Source: Beroe forskalii
Taxonomy: Eukaryota; Ctenophora; Nuda; Beroida; Beroidae
Direction: 5' to 3'
NCBI GenBank assembly: GCA_011033025.1
Contig: WFMF01000066.1
Span: 310,001-374,000, forward strand
Length of the DNA: 64,000 bases
Below are positions 11,901 through 23,862 of this stretch, piece by piece (positions within the stretch are counted from its first letter, which is position 1; every line of letters begins with the position of its first letter). A program made the position numbers and the translations under genes. The notes beneath the pieces were generated by a model, which saw only the letters and a program-made list of their open reading frames with translations, had not been told where the DNA came from and did not search any database.

Positions 11901-14900
11901 TATCTCTACAACCCCACCACTGGACACATCAAACTCATCGACTGGGCTCTTCCGGCCCCCTCTCCTCAGCTCCCTATGCGCTGTTCCGGGGCACAGATGT
12001 CTACATTCCACCAGAGTACTTCAAGACAGGACGCTACTTCGCTCTACACGCCTCGGTTTGGTCTATTGGTTGCATTGCCTTCATTCTACAGGCCGGGGAC
12101 TGCCCCTTTCAAAGCAGAGAGGAAGTCACAGGTCCAGAACCTGAAGACACTGAAACCCTGTCTATCACAGTCAGATCAGAGGGTAGACTTCATCAGCCGA
12201 TGCTTGACACCAAGCCCAGATGAGAGGATTCTACTGTCAGACATCATCTCACACCCATGGCTCACTGCTCGATTTTAATGATTTATTGGATAAATCAGTG
12301 TATATTACTTGTGATTTAGATAATTTCTATTGATAAATAATATTTTAAAACTGTTTTTGAATTTGAAAAATCGAATTCAAAATAAAACAAGGTAGAAACA
12401 ACAATGAAATGTAGCACTGACCTCCCTGATCTGGACTTCAGGAATGCCCTCCTCAGGAGGACTCTTGAGGATGTCCAGCTCCACTTGTCTACCCAGGTTT
12501 TTGGTAAAAGAGAAGTCCGACTCTGGAGCCAGGCTCTGCTTGATCCACGACAACTGACCCTTCACATTAGCCCACATCCTGAGATATTAGTAACAGTCAA
12601 TACAACTGCACTGTCAAATATTGTGAACATTGTAAGCTTAAATCCATTGCATTATCATAAGACAGAATCATTGATAAGGCCGGATTAGTCACAGATTAGT
12701 CCCCTGCATAGAAGTGGATAAAACCGTTTTAGGTATGGGATATATAAGATATATAAGAAACTCTTATCCAAATACCTGTAGATGGCAGTGGTGGGGAAGG
12801 GTTCATTGGTAGCCAGGTTGTAAGCTTTGAGGATGAAGTTGAGACCCTGAACATCAGGGACAAAGAACTCTGGGTAGTCGAGCTCAATGATCACCTCCCT
12901 CCAATCTAGGTGCGGCACCTGCAGGAGAATTGGTAATGAAATAGGAGAAGCGGGACGGATAATTTAGTACAGGGTGAACAGAAATATCAGTAAATGTTAT
13001 ATAAATGGGTGGTATTGAGGATAATATGAGTAATCAATACTGTAAATCGGTTCTGTAAATCACAAGTTGAGAGTACCTTTTGAGAGAGCACAAATATGAG
13101 GTTCTCGATGTTCCAGGCGGTAGATTGGGTTTGCTGCTCTGGTTTGTCATTGAACGACATGGACGAGTTGATGTTCTGTAAACTTATCTGCGGGATGGAA
13201 ATGCTATTTGTAAAAACGAATGAGAGCTTTTTATCATTTAAAAGGATAGTCTTGGCTTGAGAGGGAAAAATTAACCGTGAAAACGGGTATATGTCACAGC
13301 AAGTTTTGTACTGACAATTTCACGAAAGTAAACGAATCGTATAACTTACCATGTTTTCACTACTGTTCTTTGGTGTTTGAATCATCATTCCTAGAGTTTT
13401 TGCCACGGTTTTTGCCGTTATCTCGGATTTCGTGACATTGAACAGGCCTTGCAGTTCGTCCACACTGAAATCAATGGTGTTGTCGTCGCTAAATATTAAG
13501 AACGTGTATTTTTTGCGAAATTTTGTCAAAAGTAGAGGGCGCACACGGAGTTGAACCATGGACCTATCGATCTGCAGTCGATTGCTCTACCACTGAGCTA
13601 TACACCCGACGTGAAAAATATACATTTTGATACTATAAATTCGAACTCAGATAACACTTCGAAATTTAATAAGGAAGGCTAAATTTTGCTTCTATTGCAG
13701 TATTTATCGGGAAATTTAAAAATTCAAAATGATGATTTCCCAGCGGCGAATGAGTGAATTTAGCATCGAAAATCATTTAAATTTTGTCAAAAGTAGAGGG
13801 CGCACACGGAGTTGAACCATGGACCTATCGATCTGCAGTCGATTGCTCTACCACTGAGCTATACACCCGATGAAAATTATGCAATTACACCTATCTTATT
13901 GTGATTTCATCCTTTCACGATAACGTTATTTCCGTTCATAAGCTAATATTGGCAGTTGGTCATGCAATAAAAAACAAAATCAGAAAAGTGACAGTTGAAA
14001 ACAATCACGTGACAGTGACTTCACAAATTCTGAAATCACGGGATTGAGAGCGGGGACGCGCGCAGCATGTGACGCGCACAGGGGAAACACTTTTAACTCA
14101 ACTTTAGACAAAGTGTGCTAGTACATTGGGTGTTTTTGCGAAAATGTCCCACTCGTCAGATACTGATGATCAGATTGTGGGGCAAAGGATGGTGGCTTAT
14201 GTCATCACTACCAATTATAGTTACACAGACAATGTACTCATAATCTGTACAACTCTGATGATGTGCAATCAAATGACAGTGTATACTGAGCATGCGATAA
14301 TGTAGTGTACAAAATCCGCGGCGAAATCTATAACTTGTTCGTTTTACAAAATGTTTTGATAATAATGTGCACAATATACAAGTAGTGTACTTAATGTAAA
14401 ATTAGTCTGTATAAAATGTACACCGCATTCAAGTAGCGTTGTATCTATTAAACCTGTCACAGGACGCATAGCCACACTCCTTGATCAACTCTGGAAGGTT
14501 GTGGGGTTCGGTCTCCAGATTTGCGAAACTACTGTTGGAAGCAGATTGGGCGCAATAACTGCTGAAAAATAGGGTGCAATTCATAAACTCAAAACATTCG
14601 AAATTTCTTCCTATAAAGGGGATATATGGTAGCAGCAGTACTCGGGAGCAAATCATGTATTAAAGGGGTAGTATACTATAGAATCGACTTCCCATAACAT
14701 TCAAATAATTGTGATTTTATCACTTCTCACCTTGCATGCTATACAACAGTGAAATCCCCATGCCTCTATCTTAATTAGATCGCGAGTTATTGCGGTTTAA
14801 AGATTTTAGTACAATGACGTCACTCTCGCATCAACGTGTTGCTGCGCCGTGCTACAATACGTGTGAACAATGGTATTGTCGTGTGTAATAGGTGTTAATT

Positions 14901-17900
14901 CAGGTGAAATTGTTGAATTTTTATCATTTCGATCAAAAAATGCTTATCCGTAAAATTTGCAATAAATTTCATCTTGACATCTTAGCTTTGAATCCTTATT
15001 AACGTGATAATATCGTGAATTGTGATTGATTATAAGATAATCCTGTTACATTGAGTTGCTCTCACTATAACAGTACTGTCAGTATATGGAGATGGGACAC
15101 CTTCTTTCCTCCTGAAGTCCTGAGGATAAGTCAAATCTAGGGTGGATGCGTTGCAGATTTAATGGCATAGACTGAGAAGAATGGGACTTTCTTCCGACTG
15201 TGGGAGTATTCAGAATATTGCCTGGACAGTGGTGCACTTGTAACATTGAGTTGATTGGTCGGTGTAGATTGAGTGTAGCATGGGCATAGTTTTTATTCTT
15301 TTGTGGCAAGAGGATTGATAGATGATGCATATTTCTATTCTTGTGTGACATGATTATTACTCCTGATCACCAAGAACGCCTTAATTCTAACCAAGGCCCT
15401 AACCCTAAAAACCCAGACCCTAGCGCTTGCCTGAAAGTGAAATATTATGAAGAGAAGTGACATGATGTGAAATTCCTAGACGTGAAATTTCCTGAGCACT
15501 TCTAGTAGGCAGAAAATATCAATAGAGTAGGGCACGAAGAGTGGGAAAATCAAAAATGGTGTGGTGATGGGGAAGTATTACTTGTTATGGGTAGATGGGC
15601 GATGGAGTGATGTAAATTGTAATGAAGCAACGAGAGTGAAACTCAAAACTTCTGGTCGAATGTTACATGGAGATTGGTCCTAGTCCCTCGTTAAATATCT
15701 ATTGTCGTCTGTGATAGGGACCAGTATAGTGAAAGTGAGTAGCATCATCTCAGATGTAGCATATTGAAATATCATGTTGAGGAATTTCAAATGTGAATAT
15801 CAGGCTTCCTTCTGCAGTTTACCAAGTACCAACGTTATATTGATTAGTTGATTGTTGGATATTCTGAATATTCAAGGTGGATACTGTTATTTCTTCAGGG
15901 AACAGTTTGATCTGTACTAAAACTATTTAGATTTGATGTTGTAGTGACACATTGGTGGTCACGCTATCAATTTCATTCTCAATAAATACTGATCATCTGT
16001 GTATTTTTATCTACATATCTAATATGATCAACATGAGGAAACATACATAATTATTGATTTTCATAAAAAATGTTTGGAGTACATATTCTGTCCTGTGAAA
16101 TATGACTAGAAGTAGATCCACTGTCCAGCAACAAATATTACGCTACAACATTGGAATATTCGAATGACATCAATCATAAACCAAGGACTTATTGTGTCGT
16201 ATTCAAATTACACTTTATAACAAAGTGATTGTCCAATTAATGGGTAATCAATAGCATCAATGAAGTCAGAAGTGGTACAATAATAATTCATAATTTTAAT
16301 CTCATGCACAAAAATGGAACAAAAAAGAATGCAGTGTGAACTGTGAAGGTATTGTGGAATATGCAGTACTTAACATAGCGTTCATAGCGCAAGTTTGTGG
16401 CCTGATGCGAGAGTGACGTCATCGCGCCATAACATAAAGGTGCGATATATCGCGATTGGAGGTACATAGAAACATAGGGATTTCACACAAGTTATCAGCA
16501 CAGTATTAGCTACTAAATTGGACAATAAGAAAAGGCACTTTTCCTGGAGTATACTACCCCTTTAAGCGAACACAAGAAAATATGGCATTGTAAACACACC
16601 TTGATTTGTGTATTGATGAGATTTGGAGAAGTGGCGCTAAGATGATAGGACAATTCCCTGATTGAAGTGGGAAAGACCTGTCTCAGCCGTTCTAATAACG
16701 CCTCTTTCTCTGCTATCGGAATTCCGTTTTCCTTGAGCAACACGTAGCTGAGTGCGTAGTACACAACGTGAACTGGCAAGTCTCCAACGAACAAGTCGAA
16801 GTCTCGGATCTTTTCACTGCTGTCTTTCAGAAACTCGCGGAGAACATTGCAGATCTTGGTGTCAAGTACTTGTATGGCTGTAAGGGGGAGGTGGTGTCAA
16901 GCACTTGTATGGCTGTAAGGGGAGGTGGTGTCAAGTACTTGTATAGGTGTAAGGGTGAGGTGGTGTCAAGTTCTTGTATAGTTGTAAGGGGAGGTGGTGT
17001 CAATTAGTTGTACAGCTGTAAAGGGAGGTGGTGTCAAGTACTTGTATAGCTGTAAGGGTAGGTGGTGTCAAGTACTTGTATAGCTGGGAGTGGAGGTGGT
17101 GTCAAGTACTTGTATAGCTGTAAGGGGAGGTGGTGTCAAGAACTTGTATAGCTGTAAGGGGAGGTGGTGTCAAGTACTTGTATATCTGTAAGGGGAGGTG
17201 GTGTCAAGTACTAATATAGCTGTAAGGGGAGGTGGTGTCAAGAATGTGTATAGCTGTAAGGGGAGGTGGTGTCAAGTACTTGTATAGCAGTAAGGGGAGG
17301 TGGTGTCAAGTACTTGTATATCTGTAAGGGGGAGGTGGTGTCAAGAACGTGTATAGCTGTAAGGGTAGGTGGTGTCAAGTACTTGTATAGCTGTAAGGGG
17401 AGGTGGTGTCAAGCACTTGTATAGCTGTAAGGGGAGGTGGTGTCAAGTACTTGTATAGCTGTAAGGGGAGGTGGTGTCAAGTACTTGTATAGCTGTAAGG
17501 GAGGTGGTGTCAAGTACTTGTATAGCTGTTAGGGGAGGTGGTGTCAAGTACTTGTATAGCTGTAAGGGGAGGTGGTGTCAAGTACTTGTATAGCTGTAAG
17601 GGGAGGTGGTGTCAAGTACTTGTATAGCTGGGAGTGGAGGTGGTGTCAAGTACTTGTATAGCTGTAAGGGGAGGTGGTGTCAAGTACTTGTATAGCTGTA
17701 AGAGGAGGTGGCGTCAAGTACTTGTATAGCAGTAAGGGGAGGTGGTGTCAAGTACTTGTATAGCTGTAAGGGGAGGTGGTGTCAAGTAATTGTATAGCTG
17801 TAAGGGGAGGTGGTGTCAAGTAATTGTATAGCTGGGAGTGGAGGTGGTGTCAAGTACTTGTATAGCTGTAAGGGGAGGTGGTGTCAAGTACTTGTATAGC

Positions 17901-20900
17901 TGTAAGGGGAGGTGGTGTCAAGTACTTGTATAGCTGTAAGGGGAGGTGGTGTCAAGTAATTGTATAGCTGGGAGTGGAGGTGGTGTCAAGTACTCGTATA
18001 TCTGTAAGGGGAGGTGGTGTCAAGTACTTGTATAGTTGTAAGTTAAGGAGTGAGAAGTTAAACTATTACGATATCAAAACCTGACGCTTTCGAGAATCAT
18101 GGCGTGATTATAATGTTATGTAGTCAATGATGACTCCGAGATAATTAATGATAATCCCATGACATAGAATGATAATTCCATTATATACAATAACAATTGC
18201 ACAATAGCAGTGTGCCGTGAGACTTGAGGCTGAAAAGCAACTTATACAAATGTTATGCCGAATCGCAGAACTGCAGTACGCAGTGCGACTGCTCAGCAAA
18301 CTCGCATCAACCAACAATGCATTGTTATTAAATGCACAATGTGGATCTAATGAAACACATGATTATATACATAGTACAATGACGCGAACACTACCGTGTA
18401 TTCAATGTATATACCAGGCTTGCAAGTTCGTCTAATACATAAATAGGTTTTTATTCAGTGGGCTACCGGACAACTGCGCACATGGGAGCTCAAAAATTGA
18501 GGGAAGGTGGGAAAATTTGGGGAGTAGCCCAATCAATCAATCCTCTGCATCTGAAACGACAAGTGCGCACATTAAAAGATTCAGCTCTGGTATCAGCTCC
18601 GGTTTAACTGCCAAGACTTGCGTTTCTTGGCAGGGGTCATACATGTACCATTGGCAAGCCGATCCAAGTAGTAATCAGTAGTGAGTTGTTGGTCACGGAT
18701 AGCCCTCAGGCTGAAGTAGCGAAGGCGAGGGCTTCTGTTACAACGTTCTGTGTGGCAACCCTATAATGACCTCGCATGGCCACTGTGGTTGCGCGCATGG
18801 TAGGGCAGCGCCAAGAGACGCTTCAAGATCACTCACAGTGCAATAGTACAATGAAAAATGACATATATATATATGCTATTTTGTCCAAACCTTTTAGACT
18901 TACTGGAGATTGTAGACCACCGACCAACACTCCAACAACCTTCAGCTCTTCAGGTTCAAAAAAGTAACCCAAAACTTTTTGAATTTTTGCGGAAAAATTC
19001 CTTTAAACTTTCAATACAATGGATTATATCCTTCCAAAACCGCATTATATTAGGGCGTTCGGAAATGATTGTCACTACAGGCGTAAAATGAAAAATATGA
19101 CCAAATATGTCAAAATTTCGACATATTCGAGTACAAGGGTCTCTACCAGACTGAATTGCAAACTTTTCAGTGTTAAACTTTTTAGGGTCATTTGCTAGTT
19201 TTTGATTGTTTTTTGTATGGCGAATTTGCTAGGCCATGTTTTTATGGTCTGATTCCATGTGCATATTCAATTTTCTAAAGAATAGGATGATTGGTTGACA
19301 TTCAAAATTTCGTACAATTTAATACTGTATGATTGATTAAAATTGGAGCTAAATGTGGCAATTTAACAGTTCAGAAACCGATAATGCAGTACTACACGTT
19401 TCTGAAGTTAAGACAATAACTCAAAATCTTAAAAATGGTTGTCCCGTCTACGGAAGGGTCTGAATTAAAAGCCTAACACGATAACCGGACGTTTCAAGTT
19501 ATTTAAATGTTATATTTCTGGGCAATTATCAGAGCAAAAGTTGCAATTCTTCATATCCTTTTGAGGTCAAAGCACCCCCTTTGGTGATTTCATTTCAACT
19601 GACGAAAAACAGTTCATTTGTTCCAGTAAGCATCCACGTGTGCTGCAACAGCCTCATTTTGATTCTCTCGCACTTTTTGGGTCTGATAGCGTGTTTTCTT
19701 TGACAACGAAATTTGTGGTCAGTTTCGTACAGTGGAGCAAAAATTAGAAATTTGAATCTGCCGTAGAATGGGCTAAGAAAATTTAGTTATCGGTAAAACC
19801 TGATTATCTTAATCCAAAAATGTCTTGTGCAAATATCGGGTCAAAAGTCAATCCCGGCAGCCGTTTTCCACAAAATTGCAAGCTTTTCAACTAAAATGAC
19901 CCTAATTTAGAAAAAATACACCACCCATTCCTGCAAAAAAGTACCCCAAACCCTTTTTTGCCCCAAAACTATTTAGTCTTTAGATTTGCAGTCCTTTAAG
20001 ATTTTTTTAGGTTTGCCAATATATTTTTCATTAAAAGCTTTGAATCCTCCCCCCCCCCCCCCCGCGCTCCGAAGATCAAATACTTCAAAATCTCAGAGGT
20101 TTAGGGAACAGTGGCGTCAAATGCGGTGGCTGGTTGATGGGAATAAATCACAGTTCGGGTTGACGTGGAAAGTGCAGCTGCTGGATTCAGGGCACTGTGG
20201 TCGATTATGAATCCAATAATCTATCAATCTTCATGATTTTGATGTTCATCAAAATGGCCTCATCACCAAGCTCCGGCACCAAGTCATTACCATGTTAACA
20301 TGTTATGCAAGGTTTTGCTGCAGAATGATTCCACTGGGGTCAGTTGGTCACTGAAAACAATATGGTGCTCCACCAGGATAAGTTCGAGGTCATGAAGTTC
20401 TGCCTCAATAGCTACTACCTCCTGCGAAACCTGCCCTTCACTGCAGAGCTGAGATAGTACACAACGCCTGATGGTAACATCCTCCGACCGACATCACATA
20501 ACAGACGATTGTAGCTGGACTCTGCAGGTTAACAATGTTGTCACAGACTCTCGCAAAATGGCATTGGCATCGTGGATCCTAGAGTCCCAGGGACTTTCCG
20601 TGATAGATCTGAACTAACAATGCTGACACTTTTCAAGTCCCTAGTAAGGAGTAGACTGGAGTATTGTTGCCCTGTCTGGGATCCTCATCTGATCAAGGAC
20701 ATTCAAGCCGTAGAATCAATCCAGCGATACTTCACCAAGCGCATTGTTGGGACCAAGGATCTTGACTACTGGGACCGTCTGAAGAAGTAAAAGCTGATGT
20801 CTCTCCAACACAGAAGAGAACGGTACACCATAATCCATGCAAGGAAGATTCTGCAAGATAAGGCCCCAAACATCACACATTTGCAATTCTACAATAATGA

Positions 20901-23172
20901 TCGTCTTGGTGTCCGAGCAAAAATCCAGCCATTCAATTACAAGGCACAGCGCTCGGTTTCCGCTGCTTACGATAATTCATTTGGGGTTTAATCTACTCGT
21001 CTTTGGAACTTGCTCCCTAAGCAAGTCAACTCAGTTAATGAGCTAGAGGCATTCAAAATAGCCGTCGGAGAATTCCTTGCCCAATACCCAGGTAAGCCAC
21101 CGGTTCCGGGTTACACAACTCCAAACAGCAACTCCTTACTCGACTGGAGCTGTGAACGAGAGAATAGGAGATGGAGTACGTGGACATTACTGATCCCAAC
21201 TGCGATCCCTGCTGAACCCTTCAAAATGTATCAAAATGTATGTATGTAATGAAACGTCATTCTTGTTACGATGAGGTTGAGAATACGTGGAGGACGAATT
21301 TGTAAATTTGGCTTACCCAGATGCTCAGAAATTAATAGATTACAGCAATAGCAATATTTCGACTGTTCGTCAGGTTATCTACATGAATTTTCCCGAATGA
21401 AAATACCAGATATAAAACTATCAAATCATAGAACAGGAGGCTTCTCTTGACCACTAACACAAGTTGTGGAGTAGTAACACAACACTCACACAACCATTCC
21501 CACATACGGCACAGTGGATGAATAATATAACGCTTTCGTCATCAACTCGTCATTCTAAACCATGAGAATGACGTCACCCAAAACATCCAACCATATGCAA
21601 GTGGAACTTAATATAAAGAATGAGAGGTCGCTACTTGAACGATGAGTAGAAAACTTTGATACTTTCAAAGGAATTCAATGTTGTGCCTAAGAATAGGAGA
21701 AAGTGAGAAAGGGTGAGCTGTGACATTATTTTCATTTGAGGTGCAATGTTAGAAGATGTGGTGAAGATACTACGGAATCGTTATTTTTATGAAATAAAAT
21801 GAAATTTTGATATCAAATGCTCAAATGGAAGGAATTCTATATCGTGTTACATCACTACTTGAGGTGTTTACATGCTCTGTTTCTCTAGATAATAGCTAAA
21901 TGATTCAATTTAAACGCCTGTATCTCACCTTGTTTCTGAATTTCCTGATCTGGAGACTGACTGAGCGCCAAAGCAAACACAATCTGAAGAGACATGGGCA
22001 TGATGGTGAAGAGCTATGGCGTTAGAAAAGGTTCGTGATAGAACCTTTGGTATTACACGATTCCATTGAAACTACCAGTTGGGCCAAATCATAATAATCA
22101 AGGAATTCGAGATAAACCATGGCATCAGTAAAATGAATTATTAAGAGCAATTTAAGAACAAGATTATGTGAAACTCCTTGTAAGGTCCCCATACCATAAA
22201 GACAGCAAGTAAACTAGGGAAACTACAACGTGAATGTCACCTCGTTGAGGGGCGAGAGTCTGAGCACTTTAACGAGGGATGGGAAGAGGGAGGGAGACGG
22301 TCTCAGTGTCCCATGTGTTGCGTAACACAGCACTCCGATGAAGTTGGGTTTGAACATCAGGTTGTTGGCTTCCTGTATCAGGATCTGAGTCTGTGAGGAT
22401 GAGAAGGGGTTATGATAGGTACGTTGAGCAAATAATTTGATAGATCAAACTGTTTGCCTAATAACAATTAGAAACCCATCATTTCAATATTTCATTCTTC
22501 AGACTGATTGTAGACTCCAGTCAGCAGTGCAATATTACTAGTTCATCACATATTGCTAGTCAAGTTCTGGAATATTTGAATAAAATATACGAAATAAGAG
22601 CTTGCAAGGGCAAGGAATAAAGGAAAAAACTGAATATTTTGGCTACTTAGATCTTTAAGTACTGGAGAGTGATCAGTTCATTACAAAGTTATTGCAAAAG
22701 AATTGTTTAAACAGAAAATGCAATGTAAAAGTCCCACTTCTCTTGGTTACCTGATGGAAGTCTTTTCCTGTGCTCTTCCCATCACTACTGAATTCTACTT
22801 GGCTGAAGAGAGTGTGGAGAAGGTGCTTTTCAGCCTCTCCCCCATGCCTCTCAACTAACTGGAAAAACAAACATTACCTCCTCAATAGAAAGTTAGTAAG
22901 TATTCAAAAACAAAATGGAACTGCTAAAACTGGCATAGGAAATCTATGATGAGACTTTCAATGATTTGTGAATAATATTTGATTAAGACATAATTCACTT
23001 TCTGAGAATGACAAATATCCTAGTGTCTTATTGCTAAGTTGATAGTCAAAAATATCATACCAGATGTTAAATTCACCTGATTGAGCTCCACGATTGAAGA
23101 TTTATTGTTTTTCTTTGTCAAAGAAGCAATAAGATAAGTTATCTGAGATAGAGCTAATCCACATGCATTCAT
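8973..23172 (-). CDS. CNOT1: CCR4-NOT transcription complex subunit 1, 5' 14 exons (3' part outside window)
   Basis: Scaffold of the CCR4-NOT deadenylase, which shortens mRNA poly(A) tails in the cytoplasm. Exons by strong similarity to animal CNOT1, in gene order: 23172-23077, 22858-22751, 22390-22241, 21983-21929, 16877-16600, 14561-14454, 13488-13350, 13187-13077, 12918-12776, 12578-12422, 10786-10628, 10510-10147, 10053-9389, 9098-8973. All have AG/GT borders. The start is [22 protein letters not shown]; diagnostic segments are [34 protein letters not shown] and [16 protein letters not shown]. About 887 codons are present. All phases agree except exon 5/exon 6, where the exon 5 donor may be two bases further on. 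Exon 13 ends in a Ser/Asn/Gly-rich stretch with repeated NAGGMLSS. Introns carry tRNAs, a pseudogene, transposons and a minisatellite. The remaining exons must lie left of base 1. Confidence 0.93.
10974..11048. repeat. Perfect 75-bp palindrome
   Basis: Left arm 10974-11010 and right arm 11012-11048 are exact reverse complements (37 bp each) around a single C at 11011. The arm starts ATGTAAAATAG and ends GATTATCCA. It sits in the CNOT1 intron between exons 10 and 11, about 190 bp from exon 11, and could extrude a cruciform or fold as a hairpin in the pre-mRNA. Confidence 0.97.
11343..11350 (+). promoter_or_regulatory. TATA box of the nested kinase gene
   Basis: TATAAATA inside GGGTATAAATACC, about 80 bases upstream of the kinase-like ATG at 11426. 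A start site near 11370-11375 would fit the usual 25-30 base spacing. Its presence argues that the kinase copy kept or had its own promoter and is not a bare retrocopy. Confidence 0.5.
11426..12278 (+). pseudogene. PIM-like Ser/Thr kinase, intronless, frameshifted, antisense in a CNOT1 intron
   Basis: The full kinase fold is readable only by changing frame. A glycine loop (GEGGYGSVY), the VAIK-type AVK, a hinge region ([20 protein letters not shown]), the catalytic loop [14 protein letters not shown] in the place of DFG, a PPEYF motif, [10 protein letters not shown] in helix F, and [15 protein letters not shown] near the end all follow in order. The pattern ([19 protein letters not shown]) is that of PIM kinases. 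I count about six frame changes between 11570 and 12130, so as written it cannot make the kinase. It contains no introns and lies opposite to CNOT1. Either it is a young pseudogene, or local sequence errors break a real nested gene. The DWA in place of DFG would be unusual in an active kinase. Confidence 0.8.
13536..13607 (-). tRNA. tRNA-Cys (GCA), copy 1
   Basis: Read on the minus strand the 72 bases fold as a cloverleaf: acceptor GGGTGTA with TGCGCCC, D arm GCTC/GAGC, anticodon stem ATCGA/TCGAT with loop CTGCAGA (anticodon GCA, cysteine), and T arm CATGG-TTCAACT-CCGTG. A TTTT pol III terminator follows within a few bases (CTACTTTTGAC). No intron. Same strand as CNOT1, in its intron 6. Confidence 0.95.
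13797..13868 (-). tRNA. tRNA-Cys (GCA), copy 2
   Basis: Identical in its 72 bases to the copy 261 bp away, including the downstream CTACTTTTGACAAAATTT terminator segment, so the unit was duplicated in tandem. The flanks beyond that are unrelated. Anticodon GCA. All stems pair. Confidence 0.95.
14664..16561. mobile_element. 1.9-kb non-autonomous DNA transposon with TTAA target site
   Basis: The ends AGGGGTAGTATACT and AGTATACTACCCCT are exact inverted repeats, flanked by TTAA on both sides (14660-14663 and 16562-16565). Inverted similarity continues imperfectly for about 150-200 bp inward, including TGACGTCACTCTCGCATCA near 14815 and its complement near 16400. No transposase frame is present. 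TTAA targets are used by piggyBac and Kolobok superfamilies; the AGGGG start fits Kolobok better, which is inference. It lies in the CNOT1 intron between exons 5 and 6, ending only about 38 bp from exon 5. It carries a CCCTAACCCTAA telomere-like core near 15390. Confidence 0.85.
16878..18045. repeat. 34-bp minisatellite made of CNOT1 splice-acceptor copies
   Basis: About 34 tandem units of 34 bp (a few 33 or 35). On the CNOT1 strand each unit reads CTATACAAGTACTTGACACC, then ACCTCCCCTTACAG: a pyrimidine tract and CAG followed by the first ~20 bases of exon 5. The array abuts the real exon 5 acceptor (CTCCCCCTTACAG before CCATACAAG at 16877). The units next to the exon keep the exon-like CCATACAAG form. 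Confidence 0.93.
18046..20515. other. CNOT1 intron 4, noncoding part
   Basis: No exon or RNA gene seen. AT-rich DNA; a small possible inverted-repeat insertion (GTGGGCTAC...GTAGCCCA, 18458-18531) and a C-run of about 16 bases at 20048-20063. The duplicated block described separately begins near 18797. About 850 bp (roughly 19050-19905) are present here but absent from the second copy. Confidence 0.5.
20572..21249 (+). mobile_element. LINE ORF2 C-terminal fragment, two in-frame stops
   Basis: One frame encodes the C-terminal part of a non-LTR retrotransposon polyprotein: [69 protein letters not shown] and [14 protein letters not shown] are typical. In-frame TAA codons at 20788 and 20989 make it a dead remnant. 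It ends in repeated AAAATGTATG. It sits in CNOT1 intron 4, and a corrupted copy is in the second block. Confidence 0.85.
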
Positions 23173-23862
23173 ACCACCTGAAATAATTTCAATAATCAAT
23201 TCAGCTTTAATCAACAAATTAACATTATTGAATAAGGTGCAGTTCATCATTTGAAATTTATCATGTATAGGGACAATGTATCATGACAGTCATCAAGTAC
23301 TATTATGAACATTTCGATTCTGTCCAATTCCCACAATGAAATAGCAACTAGCAGGGAAAACAGGTCATTTGAATTAAGACCAAACTTACTTTCCCAGGGC
23401 TGTGTCATAGTATGGAACCCTTCATCTCATGGCAAGATCATCCTGCTAGAATATTGAGTTGTTGTTATAAATCGTAACTGATTGAGTTGCTGTTATAAAT
23501 CTTAACAGATTGAGATATACCAATGTAATATAGAAATGTTTACAGGACATGCCTGATAAGATGCAAAGTCCAGGTGGAGTTATTGTGAGCACAATGTACC
23601 ATGTGGGTTATGTTTTTGAGAGGCTTTTAGGGACTGAAATTGCTGAATTCTATCAATTATGCTATTGCCCTGTTTGGATCTACTGAAGAAATATTTAATT
23701 TCGGAACTGTCAGTTCATAATGGTGGTTTACAGTGTGTGGGCTTTATATCATTCTTGAGACCAAGGAGTATGTTTCAGTTTCCTTCAGACAGGTGGTCAC
23801 TGCACTTGATGGTGCTATACTCTGGTACCAGGGGGTGATTGCATGGGGAATAACCCTCTTAA
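23173..23862. other. Region upstream of the CNOT1 start codon
   Basis: Probably contains the CNOT1 promoter and 5' UTR (minus strand), since the start codon is at 23172. I see no clear TATA box or initiator. It is nearly identical to 33275-33960 in the second block. A LINE is inserted at its far end. Confidence 0.4.

Noticed and set aside
16768..17007. Plus-strand frame continuing into the 34-bp array
   Set aside because: It is antisense to CNOT1 exon 5 and the repeat; its VRGGGV repetition simply reflects the minisatellite.
18458..18531. Possible 74-bp inverted-repeat element (GTGGGCTAC...GTAGCCCA)
   Set aside because: Arms are only 8 bp and no target duplication is visible, so this is not supported as an element.
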